From: Campylobacteraceae bacterium UBA1877
Lineage (GTDB): Bacteria; Campylobacterota; Campylobacteria; Campylobacterales; Campylobacteraceae
NCBI GenBank assembly: GCA_002352945.1
Contig: DDHL01000027.1
Location: 1 to 18,756 of the forward strand
DNA: 18,756 nucleotides
Reading direction: 5' to 3'
Of this stretch, positions 6,592-13,239 are shown in pieces. Each line of letters begins with the position of its first letter. Positions within the stretch are counted from its first letter, which is position 1. The notes beneath the pieces are model-generated. The model was given only the letters and a program-made list of their open reading frames with translations, was not told where the DNA came from and searched no databases. Position numbers and translations under genes: made by a program.

Positions 6592-6806
6592 CTTTTAACT
6601 TTTTTTATATTTTTTTCATACTGCTTTTTCTCTTTGGGTGTAAAGGTTGGTTTTCTAGACTCTAATTCTCTCATAAATTTAGCACTTTCTTGAGGCTTTA
6701 CATAGCCAATAAGAGCAATCAACTCTTCATTGCTCATACTCTCAAAGGATGTATCTGCTAACATGAAGCTAAAAATTATAAGCCACCCAAAAATCAGTCG
6801 TCTCAT
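6588..6806 (-). CDS. DUF1104-like small periplasmic protein
   Basis: A 72-residue secreted protein with a signal peptide (about 1-17, ending FMLA). It has a short acidic-helical region (SFESMSNEELIALIGYVK) and a basic C-terminus (FTPKEKKQYEKNIKKVKR). The 'SNEELI-L-G-V-P---F--E---R' pattern resembles DUF1104 proteins of Helicobacter and Campylobacter. It is also reminiscent of CpxP/Spy-type helical periplasmic regulators, though much shorter. The ATG is preceded by AAGGAAG, and the gene overlaps the regulator start by ATGA and the AI-2E gene stop by four bases. Its own promoter, inside the end of the AI-2E gene, carries the regulator's candidate repeat. It may be a periplasmic accessory of the sensor; inference. 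Confidence 0.72.
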   Translation of the reverse strand: MRRLIFGWLIIFSFMLADTSFESMSNEELIALIGYVKPQESAKFMRELESRKPTFTPKEKKQYEKNIKKVKR

Positions 6807-7870
6807 GAATCTTCCTTTGTAGCATTATAAGCAAGTTTTGTGGAGTCATTGTGAACTGATGGCTCACCTCTGTAATCACTCAATAAAACCGCAATCCATC
6901 TTGTTTTTGGATTTGTATCAAGTGCAATTTTTAAACTCATTGTCAATGGAACTGCTAAAAACATTCCAGCAGGCCCAAAGACCCATCCCCAAAAGAGTAG
7001 TGAAAGCAAAACTACTAGGGTAGAAATTCCAAGACCACGCCCTAAAAATCGCGGCTCAATAAAATTACCAATAGCAATATTAACCACAACAAACACAAGC
7101 ATCACCCACAAAGATGCACTCAAATTAATTTCAACTAACGTAACTAACACAGCTGGAATTGCCGCTAGTATAGAGCCAATTGTCGGGATGTAGTTAAGCA
7201 AAAATGCTAACAAACCCCATAACATTGCATACTTTACATCCATTAGTATAAGTATCACTCCGATCACAACGCCTGTTGCAAGACTTGCTAAAGTTTTAAT
7301 GGCCAAATACTGTTTGAGATTGGTAATAAATGTTTCTGCAATTTTTAAATTCTCTCGATTTTTTTTAGCAAAATAGTCAAGCTTAGCTTGCATGCTCACC
7401 GTTTCAAAAAGCATAAAAGTAACCATTAAAAAGATCAAAAAGGAGTTAGAGACAATCTGGCTCATTGAGCGCAAAAATGTTCCTGCTGTACTAATGGCAT
7501 TGGCTGGATCAAAACCCTGTGGTAGATGATTCATGTCAACTTCAATGCCCATCTGTTTTAACCAATTTAAACCATCACTTGCAACGCGACTAAGTTTTTG
7601 CTGTATTTCAGGCAGTGAGTCTAAAAATCCATTTAGTGAAGCTCCAACTATTGTTCCAACACCTGTTAAAATTCCCACAACACCAGCAGTTACCATCAAA
7701 AATGCTAAAATTCTAGGCAAGCCATGCTGCTCTAACCACAAAAGCAGCGGTGCACTGATAATTGCTATAAATACTGCTAATAAAAATGGAACCATAATGA
7801 CTTGAGCAGCCTTTACTCCTGCAATAACTACAACAAATGCTGCTAAAGATATTAAAGCACTAGCGCGCAT
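6803..7870 (-). CDS. AI-2E family (PerM/YdiK-type) membrane transporter
   Basis: An integral membrane protein of the AI-2E/UPF0118 exporter family. The N-terminus (RASALISLAAFVVVIAGVKAA) begins two paired helices, followed by a soluble or amphipathic region around GLNWLKQMGIEVDM and further helices. The family signature region is at LLAFLLNYIPTIGSILAAIP and GNFIEPRFLGRGLGIS. I choose the ATG at 7870 (355 residues), with GGAGAAG just upstream; the alternative TTG at 7894 would overlap the lipoprotein gene by 35 bases instead of 11. Family members have been tied to autoinducer-2 export and to cation/proton exchange, so the substrate is open. It sits between the Mla genes and the two-component genes, and its last 55 bases contain the promoter for the latter. 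Confidence 0.88.
   Translation of the reverse strand: MRASALISLAAFVVVIAGVKAAQVIMVPFLLAVFIAIISAPLLLWLEQHGLPRILAFLMVTAGVVGILTGVGTIVGASLNGFLDSLPEIQQKLSRVASDGLNWLKQMGIEVDMNHLPQGFDPANAISTAGTFLRSMSQIVSNSFLIFLMVTFMLFETVSMQAKLDYFAKKNRENLKIAETFITNLKQYLAIKTLASLATGVVIGVILILMDVKYAMLWGLLAFLLNYIPTIGSILAAIPAVLVTLVEINLSASLWVMLVFVVVNIAIGNFIEPRFLGRGLGISTLVVLLSLLFWGWVFGPAGMFLAVPLTMSLKIALDTNPKTRWIAVLLSDYRGEPSVHNDSTKLAYNATKEDS
6824..6856 (-). promoter_or_regulatory. Promoter with OmpR-type direct repeat, site B
   Basis: On the plus strand, TTGTGGAG at 6838-6845 and TTGTGAAC at 6849-6856 (11-bp period). The -10 box TATAAT is the complement of 6824-6829, exactly 8 bases away. It lies inside the end of the AI-2E gene and points at the DUF1104-regulator-kinase-cytochrome genes. 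The layout is identical to site A at 4263-4295, supporting autoregulation by the encoded regulator. Confidence 0.65.
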
Positions 7871-8468
7871 ACTTCTCTTCTCCAATCTGTTCAATCCAAT
7901 TTAAAGTTTCATCCAACCATCTTTTCATAGCCCTATTATACGCATTTTTTAGCGCAACAACTCCAAGGCCATCCATAGGAACTACAAAACTCACTAAATG
8001 CTGGTCAAGCCCTCTTTTCTCTTTTGCTTCAACTAGTCGCATTCTTGCACTAAAGTGAATAGATGCTAACGTATCTGACTCCATCCATTGGACAAACTCT
8101 AAAACATCAATCTCTAAAAGCCAATTGGCATTTATAGTTTCATTATCTTTTGCTACATCTTCAAAAATTCCCTTTTGAACAAGGGCAAGAACCAACCGTT
8201 CATGTAGCTGCCTTGCTAAAGTATCTTCCCATCTATAATACGCATACGGCCGCCGAACTCCATTTGTATCAACATATATAATCTTATCTGTCTCAATGCT
8301 TACACCCTGAGGCCTTATAACTTTAATACTTTTTGGCAAAACTACACTTTTGCTCTCATATTGTGGTAGAGCAAGGGATATTTCAGATTGGGCAGGACGC
8401 TTTGTCGGTTTTGGAACGCATCCATTAAAACCAACAATTGCTATTAAAACCAATAGTAATCTTATCAT
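7860..8468 (-). CDS. Auxiliary lipoprotein of the Mla-type transporter
   Basis: A 202-residue predicted lipoprotein. The signal peptide ends with F-N-G-C, making C17 the lipidated residue, and a Pro/Lys linker follows. The body (EDTLARQLHERLVLALVQKGIFEDV, then a strand-rich part) matches the ABC_trans_aux/PqiC-like family that accompanies MCE transporters, and it is encoded directly after an MCE protein. It probably sits in the outer membrane, or on the periplasmic face, and links the MCE channel to that membrane. The ATG overlaps the mlaD stop by four bases (ATGA), and its end overlaps the AI-2E gene by 11 bases. Family membership rests on length, lipobox and operon position; sequence similarity in this family is low. 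Confidence 0.8.
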   Translation of the reverse strand: MIRLLLVLIAIVGFNGCVPKPTKRPAQSEISLALPQYESKSVVLPKSIKVIRPQGVSIETDKIIYVDTNGVRRPYAYYRWEDTLARQLHERLVLALVQKGIFEDVAKDNETINANWLLEIDVLEFVQWMESDTLASIHFSARMRLVEAKEKRGLDQHLVSFVVPMDGLGVVALKNAYNRAMKRWLDETLNWIEQIGEEKYAR

Positions 8469-9442
8469 GGATTTTCTCCTGGAGCTGGCTTTGTTGGTGC
8501 ACTTTTATAAAGTAAATCCGATGGACTTTGCTCAAACTCTCGAATCACTTGGCGCAACTGCCTCATAAGAAGCTCCATCTCCTTAAATGCTCCCTCAAGC
8601 GGTATGGTAACATCTTGTGCGGCCTTGCTTAAATCGAAAGCCCCTTCATCCAACTTTGCATTAACTTTTTGTGCTAAATCTTTCACTGAATCTGCCGACT
8701 GGGCTACTTTTAACATTGTACTATTTCCCGATTCAGATACAGCTTTTACAGATTGTGCTGCTTGAATAACACTCTTTTCAAGCTCCAATGCTTGGTTGAT
8801 TAATTGCTCAAAAATCTCTTGCTGCTCTTTGAAATAGTCAAGACTTTGGGCAAAGTTTTGAGAAATCTTTTCACTATTTTCCAAAACAGCCTCTAAGTGT
8901 TTGACATTTTTTTCACTAATAACTTTGTCAATTTTTTGAATGACGCTATTGGTTGTATCTAAAAGCATCTCTGTCTTTTTGGCAATCGATTCAAAAGAGC
9001 TATCTACTCTTGAGAAAAGGGATGGCTTTGTTGGAATTATAGATAAGTCTTTGCCATCACTTTTAGCAGCTTTTAAAAGCTTTGACTCTTTTGATCCACC
9101 CTCTAGCTGCAAATAGCTCAAACCTGTAATTCCCTGGGGTTCAATAAGGGCATAAGTATCCTCTTTAATGGGAGTGTTTTCTTTTATTTTTATAACAATG
9201 CTTACGCTTTGACTATCTTCTGGAGTGATAAAAAGCCTTGCCACCTCGCCCACATTAACACCGCGAAATTTTACAGGAGCCTTTTCATTTAAACCCGAAA
9301 CAGACTCTTGGGTTCGAACAATGTAGTAATCATAGGTTTCATTATGGGAGTAGTTATTTTGCCACAACAAGAACAATACTCCTGCTCCAAAAAGAAAAAA
9401 GACAAAAAAACCAAGCAGTGCATACCGAATCCTATGTTCCAT
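8465..9442 (-). CDS. mlaD: MlaD-type MCE domain protein
   Basis: A 325-residue substrate-binding component of a Mla-type phospholipid transporter. One N-terminal helix (about residues 7-28) anchors it. The MCE domain follows at about 38-115, with VSGLNEKAPVKFRGVNVGEV and the QGITGLSYLQLEGG segment. The remainder (about 140-310) is a long helical, coiled-coil-like tail (SIAKKTEMLLDTTNSVIQKI and VIQAAQSVKAVSESGNS), expected to form a hydrophobic tube across the periplasm when hexamerised. It is longer than E. coli MlaD (about 180 residues) because of this tail and closer in plan to PqiB/YebT or chloroplast TGD2-like proteins. It begins 2 bases after the mlaF stop. Confidence 0.92.
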   Translation of the reverse strand: MEHRIRYALLGFFVFFLFGAGVLFLLWQNNYSHNETYDYYIVRTQESVSGLNEKAPVKFRGVNVGEVARLFITPEDSQSVSIVIKIKENTPIKEDTYALIEPQGITGLSYLQLEGGSKESKLLKAAKSDGKDLSIIPTKPSLFSRVDSSFESIAKKTEMLLDTTNSVIQKIDKVISEKNVKHLEAVLENSEKISQNFAQSLDYFKEQQEIFEQLINQALELEKSVIQAAQSVKAVSESGNSTMLKVAQSADSVKDLAQKVNAKLDEGAFDLSKAAQDVTIPLEGAFKEMELLMRQLRQVIREFEQSPSDLLYKSAPTKPAPGENP

Positions 9443-9444
9443 TA

Positions 9445-10170
9445 CTACTCCAAAAATTTTTGCATTAATTGGGGCTTATCGCGCATTAGGCTCTTATAAT
9501 CTCCACACGCTTCAACCCTTTTGTTTTTAAGTATTATAAACCTATCTAAAACAGTTGCAATGGTATCTTTATCGTGCGTTACCATCACTACAGTAATGCC
9601 TAGTAAATCCCGCAGCGAGACAATCAATGCGTCAAATGCTCGAGAACTTGCTGGATCTAGTCCAGATGTTGGCTCATCCAAAAAAAGGATTTTAGGATCA
9701 AGCGCCAATGCTCTTGCTAGACCAACTCGCTTTTTCATCCCACCGCTAAGCTGGGATGGAACTTTTTTTGCGACACTATCGTCTAAGCCCACCATGCGCA
9801 GTTTCATTCGAGCAATATCAGCAATGAATGGTTCGGGCAGTTTGGTATACTCTTTAAGAGGAAGCATAACATTTTCTAACACACTCAAAGAGCTAAAGAG
9901 CGCTCCAAATTGAAACAAAACTCCCCACTGCATCCGCAAATTTGCCCTTGCCTCTTCATCTATGTTATGCACTGGGTAGTTTAAGACAAAAATTTCACCC
10001 TTTTTGGGTCTATTTAGCATGAGGATTTCACGCATTAAAACAGTTTTGCCACTGCCGCTTCCACCTAAAATTCCAAATATTTCACCCTTATTTACTTGAA
10101 AACTAACTCCATCGTGAACTACATTGGAGCCAAAGGCAGTTACAATATCTTTTACTTCAATGGCTACCAT
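9445..10170 (-). CDS. mlaF: Mla-type ABC transporter ATPase
   Basis: The 241-residue nucleotide-binding subunit of the lipid transporter. The Walker A motif is GGSGSGKT (36-43), the Q-loop is near Q87, the signature LSGGMKKR is at 141-148, Walker B ILFLDEP is at 161-167, the D-loop is SGLD, and the switch histidine is in VTHD. 'SGGMKKRVGLARAL' is characteristic of the MlaF/Ttg2A group rather than importer ATPases. It energises lipid movement between inner and outer membranes together with the STAS-MlaE permease. The ATG overlaps the permease stop by seven bases, with GGAG a short distance upstream. No separate MlaB gene is present because the STAS part is fused to the permease. Confidence 0.94.
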   Translation of the reverse strand: MVAIEVKDIVTAFGSNVVHDGVSFQVNKGEIFGILGGSGSGKTVLMREILMLNRPKKGEIFVLNYPVHNIDEEARANLRMQWGVLFQFGALFSSLSVLENVMLPLKEYTKLPEPFIADIARMKLRMVGLDDSVAKKVPSQLSGGMKKRVGLARALALDPKILFLDEPTSGLDPASSRAFDALIVSLRDLLGITVVMVTHDKDTIATVLDRFIILKNKRVEACGDYKSLMRDKPQLMQKFLE

Positions 10171-11279
10171 CCTAACTCCGTTAATAATACCGAAAAGAGT
10201 GCATCAAAAGCAATGACCCAAAAAACTGCATTAACAACACTAATAGTTGTATAGCGTCCAACACTCTCTGTTGAAGAGCTTATTTGAAATCCTCTAAAAC
10301 ATCCAATATAAGCGATAATCGCTCCAAAAATAGGCGCCTTAATAAGGCCAATAACAGTATGTTTTAAAGCTACTGTCTCTTGGAATCTATTTAAAAATTC
10401 ACTCATACTAACGCCAAGTTCTGATTGAGCTATAACCATTCCTCCAAAAATAGCCACTCCATCGCCAAATAAAACCAGTAAAGGCATGCTAACAACTAGA
10501 GCTAAAACCCTAGGTAGAACCAAAAACTCCCAAGGTCCAAAGCCCATAGTTCTCATAGCATCTACCTCATCGGTTATCTTCATAACACCAATTTGAGCGG
10601 TAAATGCTGAAGCACTTCGGCCAGCAATGACAATTGCTACAATCAAAGGTGCAAGCTCTCTTGTAGCTGAAATCCCTACCATTTCAACGATAAATATATT
10701 TGCTCCAAACTTTTCTAACTGCACAGCCCCTTGGTAAGCAATCACCACTCCAACCAACAAGGTTGTAATAGCAATAATAGGCAAAGCATAGGCTCCATTG
10801 TGCTCCATATGATAAAGCGTTGCTTTAAAACGTATGTTTTTGGGATGAAAAAAGCTTCTCCAAAATGCACTTATAGAACCTCCAACAAAGGAGCTAAAAG
10901 CGACAAATGTTATCCAATACTCATGGGCCATTTTTCCAATGTGGACGAATTGATCTAAAATATTGTAGGTTTTTTTATCAAGTTTTGGATCTTTTGGTAA
11001 ATACTGAACACATAAATCAATTAAGCCTTGTGTGCTTTTAGAAGGATTTTGAAATTCGCACGTTTTGCCTTGGGATTCAAATTTTTTCTTTACATGTAAA
11101 AGAGCCATGGCTCCGGCAGTGTCAATGGATGCAATATCAGATAGCTCAAAAACAACTCTTTTTAAGTCGGTTTTAAAAGGGTATTTAAGCACTTCAGAGA
11201 CACGGTAGCAGTCCCATTTGCCAAAGCACTTTACATATAAAGAGTCTGGGCTTGATCTTAAGCTAAAAAGCGACGCCAT
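10164..11279 (-). CDS. mlaE: STAS-MlaE fusion permease
   Basis: The 371-residue permease of the Mla-type transporter. Residues about 12-100 form a STAS domain with D53-T54-A55-G56, the motif that in E. coli MlaB contains the Thr needed to contact the ATPase. The MlaE membrane domain follows (about 120-371), with the family motifs PLIVAIVIAGRSASAFTAQIG and VDAMRTMG. E. coli keeps MlaB and MlaE apart; the fusion is common in other Proteobacteria and Campylobacterota. AAAGGGG precedes the ATG. It is the first gene of the nine-gene minus-strand chain. The promoter lies in the 72 bases shared with msrA, where TTAAAAT occurs twice at 10-bp spacing as a possible -10 region. It carries one exact palindrome (11089) and one near-copy (11230). 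Confidence 0.94.
   Translation of the reverse strand: MASLFSLRSSPDSLYVKCFGKWDCYRVSEVLKYPFKTDLKRVVFELSDIASIDTAGAMALLHVKKKFESQGKTCEFQNPSKSTQGLIDLCVQYLPKDPKLDKKTYNILDQFVHIGKMAHEYWITFVAFSSFVGGSISAFWRSFFHPKNIRFKATLYHMEHNGAYALPIIAITTLLVGVVIAYQGAVQLEKFGANIFIVEMVGISATRELAPLIVAIVIAGRSASAFTAQIGVMKITDEVDAMRTMGFGPWEFLVLPRVLALVVSMPLLVLFGDGVAIFGGMVIAQSELGVSMSEFLNRFQETVALKHTVIGLIKAPIFGAIIAYIGCFRGFQISSSTESVGRYTTISVVNAVFWVIAFDALFSVLLTELGW
11089..11100. repeat. Iterated palindrome TTTACATGTAAA, copy 5
   Basis: Exact copy in the STAS domain, read as LHVK at residues 61-64 of the permease. A one-mismatch copy at 11230-11241 (TTTACATATAAA) is read as LYVK at residues 14-17. Confidence 0.8.
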
Positions 11280-11351
11280 AAAACCCCTTTAGTTATCCAG
11301 TTAATTAATCTATTTTAACATATTTTAACGCGAAGAATCATAGTATGTGGC

Positions 11352-11930
11352 ATGAAAACAATTATACTCTTAATCTTATCTTTATCACTTTGGGCCAAGG
11401 AGCCTGCAATGCCAACTCAAATAGCAACACTAGGGGGCGGATGTTTTTGGTGTCTTGAAGCAGTTTACGAAGAGACCAATGGTGTAACCGACGTAGTTAG
11501 CGGATATATGGGCGATGAAGCAAACTTGGCTGATTACGCAACTGTAAGCTCGGGAAAAACCAATCACGCCGAAGTGGTTCAAATCCATTTTGATCCATCT
11601 ATTGTAAGCTATGAGAAGCTTTTAGATATTTTTTGGAACATTCACGATCCAACCTCTTTGAATCGCCAAGGAGCTGATATTGGCCCCCAATACCGCTCGG
11701 TAATCTTTGTTCACAACAAAACTCAAGAAGAGATTGCTAAAGCCTCTTTGCACAAAGCCCAAAAAAGTTTTTCAAAACCCATTGTAACCCAAATAGTTCC
11801 AGCAATGGAGTTTTACAAAGCAGAAGATTACCATCAAGACTACTATGCAAACAATCCAAATCAAGCCTACTGCCAAGTAGTAATTGCGCCAAAACTAAAA
11901 AAGTTTAAAAAAAGCGGCCTAGGAAATTAG
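11352..11930 (+). CDS. msrA: Secreted peptide methionine sulfoxide reductase A
   Basis: A 192-residue MsrA that reduces the S-form of methionine sulfoxide in proteins. A signal peptide (about 1-15, ending LWA) places it in the periplasm. The catalytic motif G30-C31-F-W-C34 is complete, the HAEVVQIHFDP and DIGPQYRS motifs are present, and C174 near the end can serve as resolving cysteine. There is no clear ribosome site before the ATG at 11352. The gene is divergent from mlaE and convergent with the hemerythrin gene, sharing TTAG at the stops. The start region also contains an in-frame ATG at residue 20, which would give a cytoplasmic form; the hydrophobic N-terminus argues for secretion. Confidence 0.95.
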   Translation: MKTIILLILSLSLWAKEPAMPTQIATLGGGCFWCLEAVYEETNGVTDVVSGYMGDEANLADYATVSSGKTNHAEVVQIHFDPSIVSYEKLLDIFWNIHDPTSLNRQGADIGPQYRSVIFVHNKTQEEIAKASLHKAQKSFSKPIVTQIVPAMEFYKAEDYHQDYYANNPNQAYCQVVIAPKLKKFKKSGLGN

Positions 11931-11956
11931 AGTTCACTAAACTCATCCTCGGCCGC
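11907..11956 (-). terminator. Terminator of the hemerythrin gene inside the msrA 3' end
   Basis: Stem GCGGCCTAGGA (11914-11924) pairs with 11946-11956 with one mismatch. A smaller GAGTT/AACTC hairpin lies inside the loop. On the minus strand the stem is followed directly by seven T (complement of 11907-11913), a standard intrinsic terminator. Both stop codons lie in the loop. Confidence 0.75.
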
Positions 11957-12373
11957 ACTCTTTTCTTTTATCTTTTGGATACGATTAGATTTTCGCCACT
12001 TTTCATACTCTAAATCATGCTTTATGATATGTTCAACCAACCATTTTCTAACCATGATACGCATCGATTGGCGAATCTGCTTTAAGTTTTGAGCCTCTTT
12101 AATGGTCTTATTTAGTGAGTGGATTATTTGAGCATGCTGAGCTTTATGCTTATCCAAATCAGGATAGCCAATATCTTGCATATACCCCTCTTCTTCACTA
12201 AAATGCTCTTTCATATAAGCATAAAATTGCAACAAAAGCTCTTTTATTTTAACTTTTGTAGCAGCCGATGAATCAAGGTTATAAACCTTTGCTGCTAAAC
12301 GAAAAAGCTCTTTGTGCTGGCTGTCTAGCTTGGTGTGATTAACGCTATATGCGTCTTTCCAAGTGGGTAGCAT
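11927..12373 (-). CDS. Bacteriohemerythrin
   Basis: A di-iron oxygen-binding protein of 148 residues from the chosen start. All seven ligands of the hemerythrin fold are visible in order: H20 (in DSQH), H57 and E61 (HFSEE), H76 and H80 (HKAQH), and H115 and D120 (HIIKHD). Such proteins carry or sense oxygen, often delivering it to methane or respiratory enzymes or scavenging it in microaerophiles. I choose ATG 12373 with AAGGAG four bases upstream. Frames from ATG 12376, ATG 12397 or GTG 12415 would add basic residues not typical of the family. The C-terminal tail is charged. It is convergent with msrA and divergent from the bacterioferritin gene, suggesting a common theme of oxygen and iron. 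Confidence 0.92.
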   Translation of the reverse strand: MLPTWKDAYSVNHTKLDSQHKELFRLAAKVYNLDSSAATKVKIKELLLQFYAYMKEHFSEEEGYMQDIGYPDLDKHKAQHAQIIHSLNKTIKEAQNLKQIRQSMRIMVRKWLVEHIIKHDLEYEKWRKSNRIQKIKEKSAAEDEFSEL

Positions 12374-12489
12374 CATGCTCCTTTGCCTTTTAGACATTGT
12401 AAGATTTTTTCCCACAAAAAATTGTTAAAATCCTCTTTTGTTTAACTAATTTATGCTAAACTAATAAATATCACCCTTAAGGAGTATCT

Positions 12490-12978
12490 ATGCACGAAAA
12501 AAGCATCGATTTATTAAACCACTCTGTTGCCGATGAGTTAAGTGCCATCCATCAATACATGTATTTTCATTTTCACTGTGACGATCAAGGCTATGTAAAA
12601 CTAGCCGCACTTTTTAAGCGTACTGCCATTACAGAAATGATGCATGTTGAAAAGTTAGCTGAGAGAATTCTTTTTCTAGGTGGCGATGTAAACATGGAGC
12701 CAAAAGAGCCTGTTAAACGGGTCAATGAAGTAAAAGATATGCTTCAAATGGCTTGCGCGATGGAAGAGGCAAGTGCAAAAGACTACAACAAGCTAGCCCT
12801 TGAGTGTTCAGCCAATGCCGACTCGGTAACTAAAAAGATTTTTGAAGAGTTAGTAGGTGATGAAGAGGGTCATTATGACGCTTTTGATAAAGAGCTTGAT
12901 AATTTAAAAAGATTCGGAGATAAATACCTTGCTCTTCAATCCATGGGGCAAGACGAAATTTCTGGACATCCTGCATAA
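12490..12978 (+). CDS. bfr: Bacterioferritin
   Basis: A 162-residue ferritin-like iron storage protein that oxidises and stores iron and limits Fenton chemistry. The ferroxidase residues of the bacterioferritin type can be matched: E16, E49, H52, E92, E125 and H128, with the typical N-terminal ELSAIHQY and AERILFLGG. M50 lies where bacterioferritins bind haem, so a haem-containing 24-mer is plausible. AAGGAG at 12479-12484 supports the ATG. The region before it (12416-12489) holds AACTAAT as a direct repeat (12444-12450 and 12459-12465), possibly a regulator site. A palindromic terminator follows 8 bases after the stop. Confidence 0.9.
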   Translation: MHEKSIDLLNHSVADELSAIHQYMYFHFHCDDQGYVKLAALFKRTAITEMMHVEKLAERILFLGGDVNMEPKEPVKRVNEVKDMLQMACAMEEASAKDYNKLALECSANADSVTKKIFEELVGDEEGHYDAFDKELDNLKRFGDKYLALQSMGQDEISGHPA

Positions 12979-12986
12979 AACTATCT

Positions 12987-13014
12987 GGTGCTTTACATGT
13001 AAAGCACCTTTTTT
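12987..13014 (+). terminator. Intrinsic terminator built on the iterated palindrome
   Basis: A perfect 22-bp palindrome at 12987-13008 (GGTG, then CTTTACATGTAAAG, then CACC) forms a 9-bp stem with a CATG loop, followed by six T at 13009-13014. It ends the bacterioferritin transcript and may also act against the convergent DUF2798 gene, whose stop lies at 13013. Confidence 0.85.
12992..13003. repeat. Iterated palindrome TTTACATGTAAA, copy 6
   Basis: Exact copy forming the top of the bacterioferritin terminator stem, with C/G flanks. Confidence 0.8.
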
Positions 13015-13237
13015 AATGGCGAATCAATTTTGAGACAATTCTTCGCACTTGTGGAACCACAATCAAAACGGTTGGAAAAGCTAATACCCACGTTTTTGCA
13101 AAAGCAGTCATCCATGAAAGAAGAAAGGCTGAATGAAAGCCCATATTAAAGTAAGTTACAAAAAAACTCATAAATAGCGTCATGAAAAGGCTCATGAAAA
13201 ATGCAAAAACTATAATCTCATATCTTTTATCTATCAC
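13013..13237 (-). CDS. DUF2798-like small membrane protein
   Basis: A 74-residue protein with two hydrophobic helices (about 8-31 and 40-62) and a basic C-terminus (VRRIVSKLIRH). The plan, with 'RY' near the start, 'FHSAFLLSWMTAFAKTWVLAFP' in the second helix and 'V-VPQVRR' at the end, resembles DUF2798 proteins of unknown function. It starts 2 bases after the DUF4405-like gene ends, so the two are an operon. Methionine and phenylalanine are very frequent in the first helix. Role unknown. Confidence 0.72.
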   Translation of the reverse strand: MIDKRYEIIVFAFFMSLFMTLFMSFFVTYFNMGFHSAFLLSWMTAFAKTWVLAFPTVLIVVPQVRRIVSKLIRH

Positions 13238-13239
13238 CC

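Noticed and set aside
9521..9913. 130-residue open frame antisense to mlaF
   Set aside because: It mirrors the conserved ATPase motifs of mlaF and has no independent signals.
12541..12570. ATACATGTAT in the bacterioferritin gene as a further copy of the palindrome
   Set aside because: It shares only the 8-bp core TACATGTA; counted as chance.
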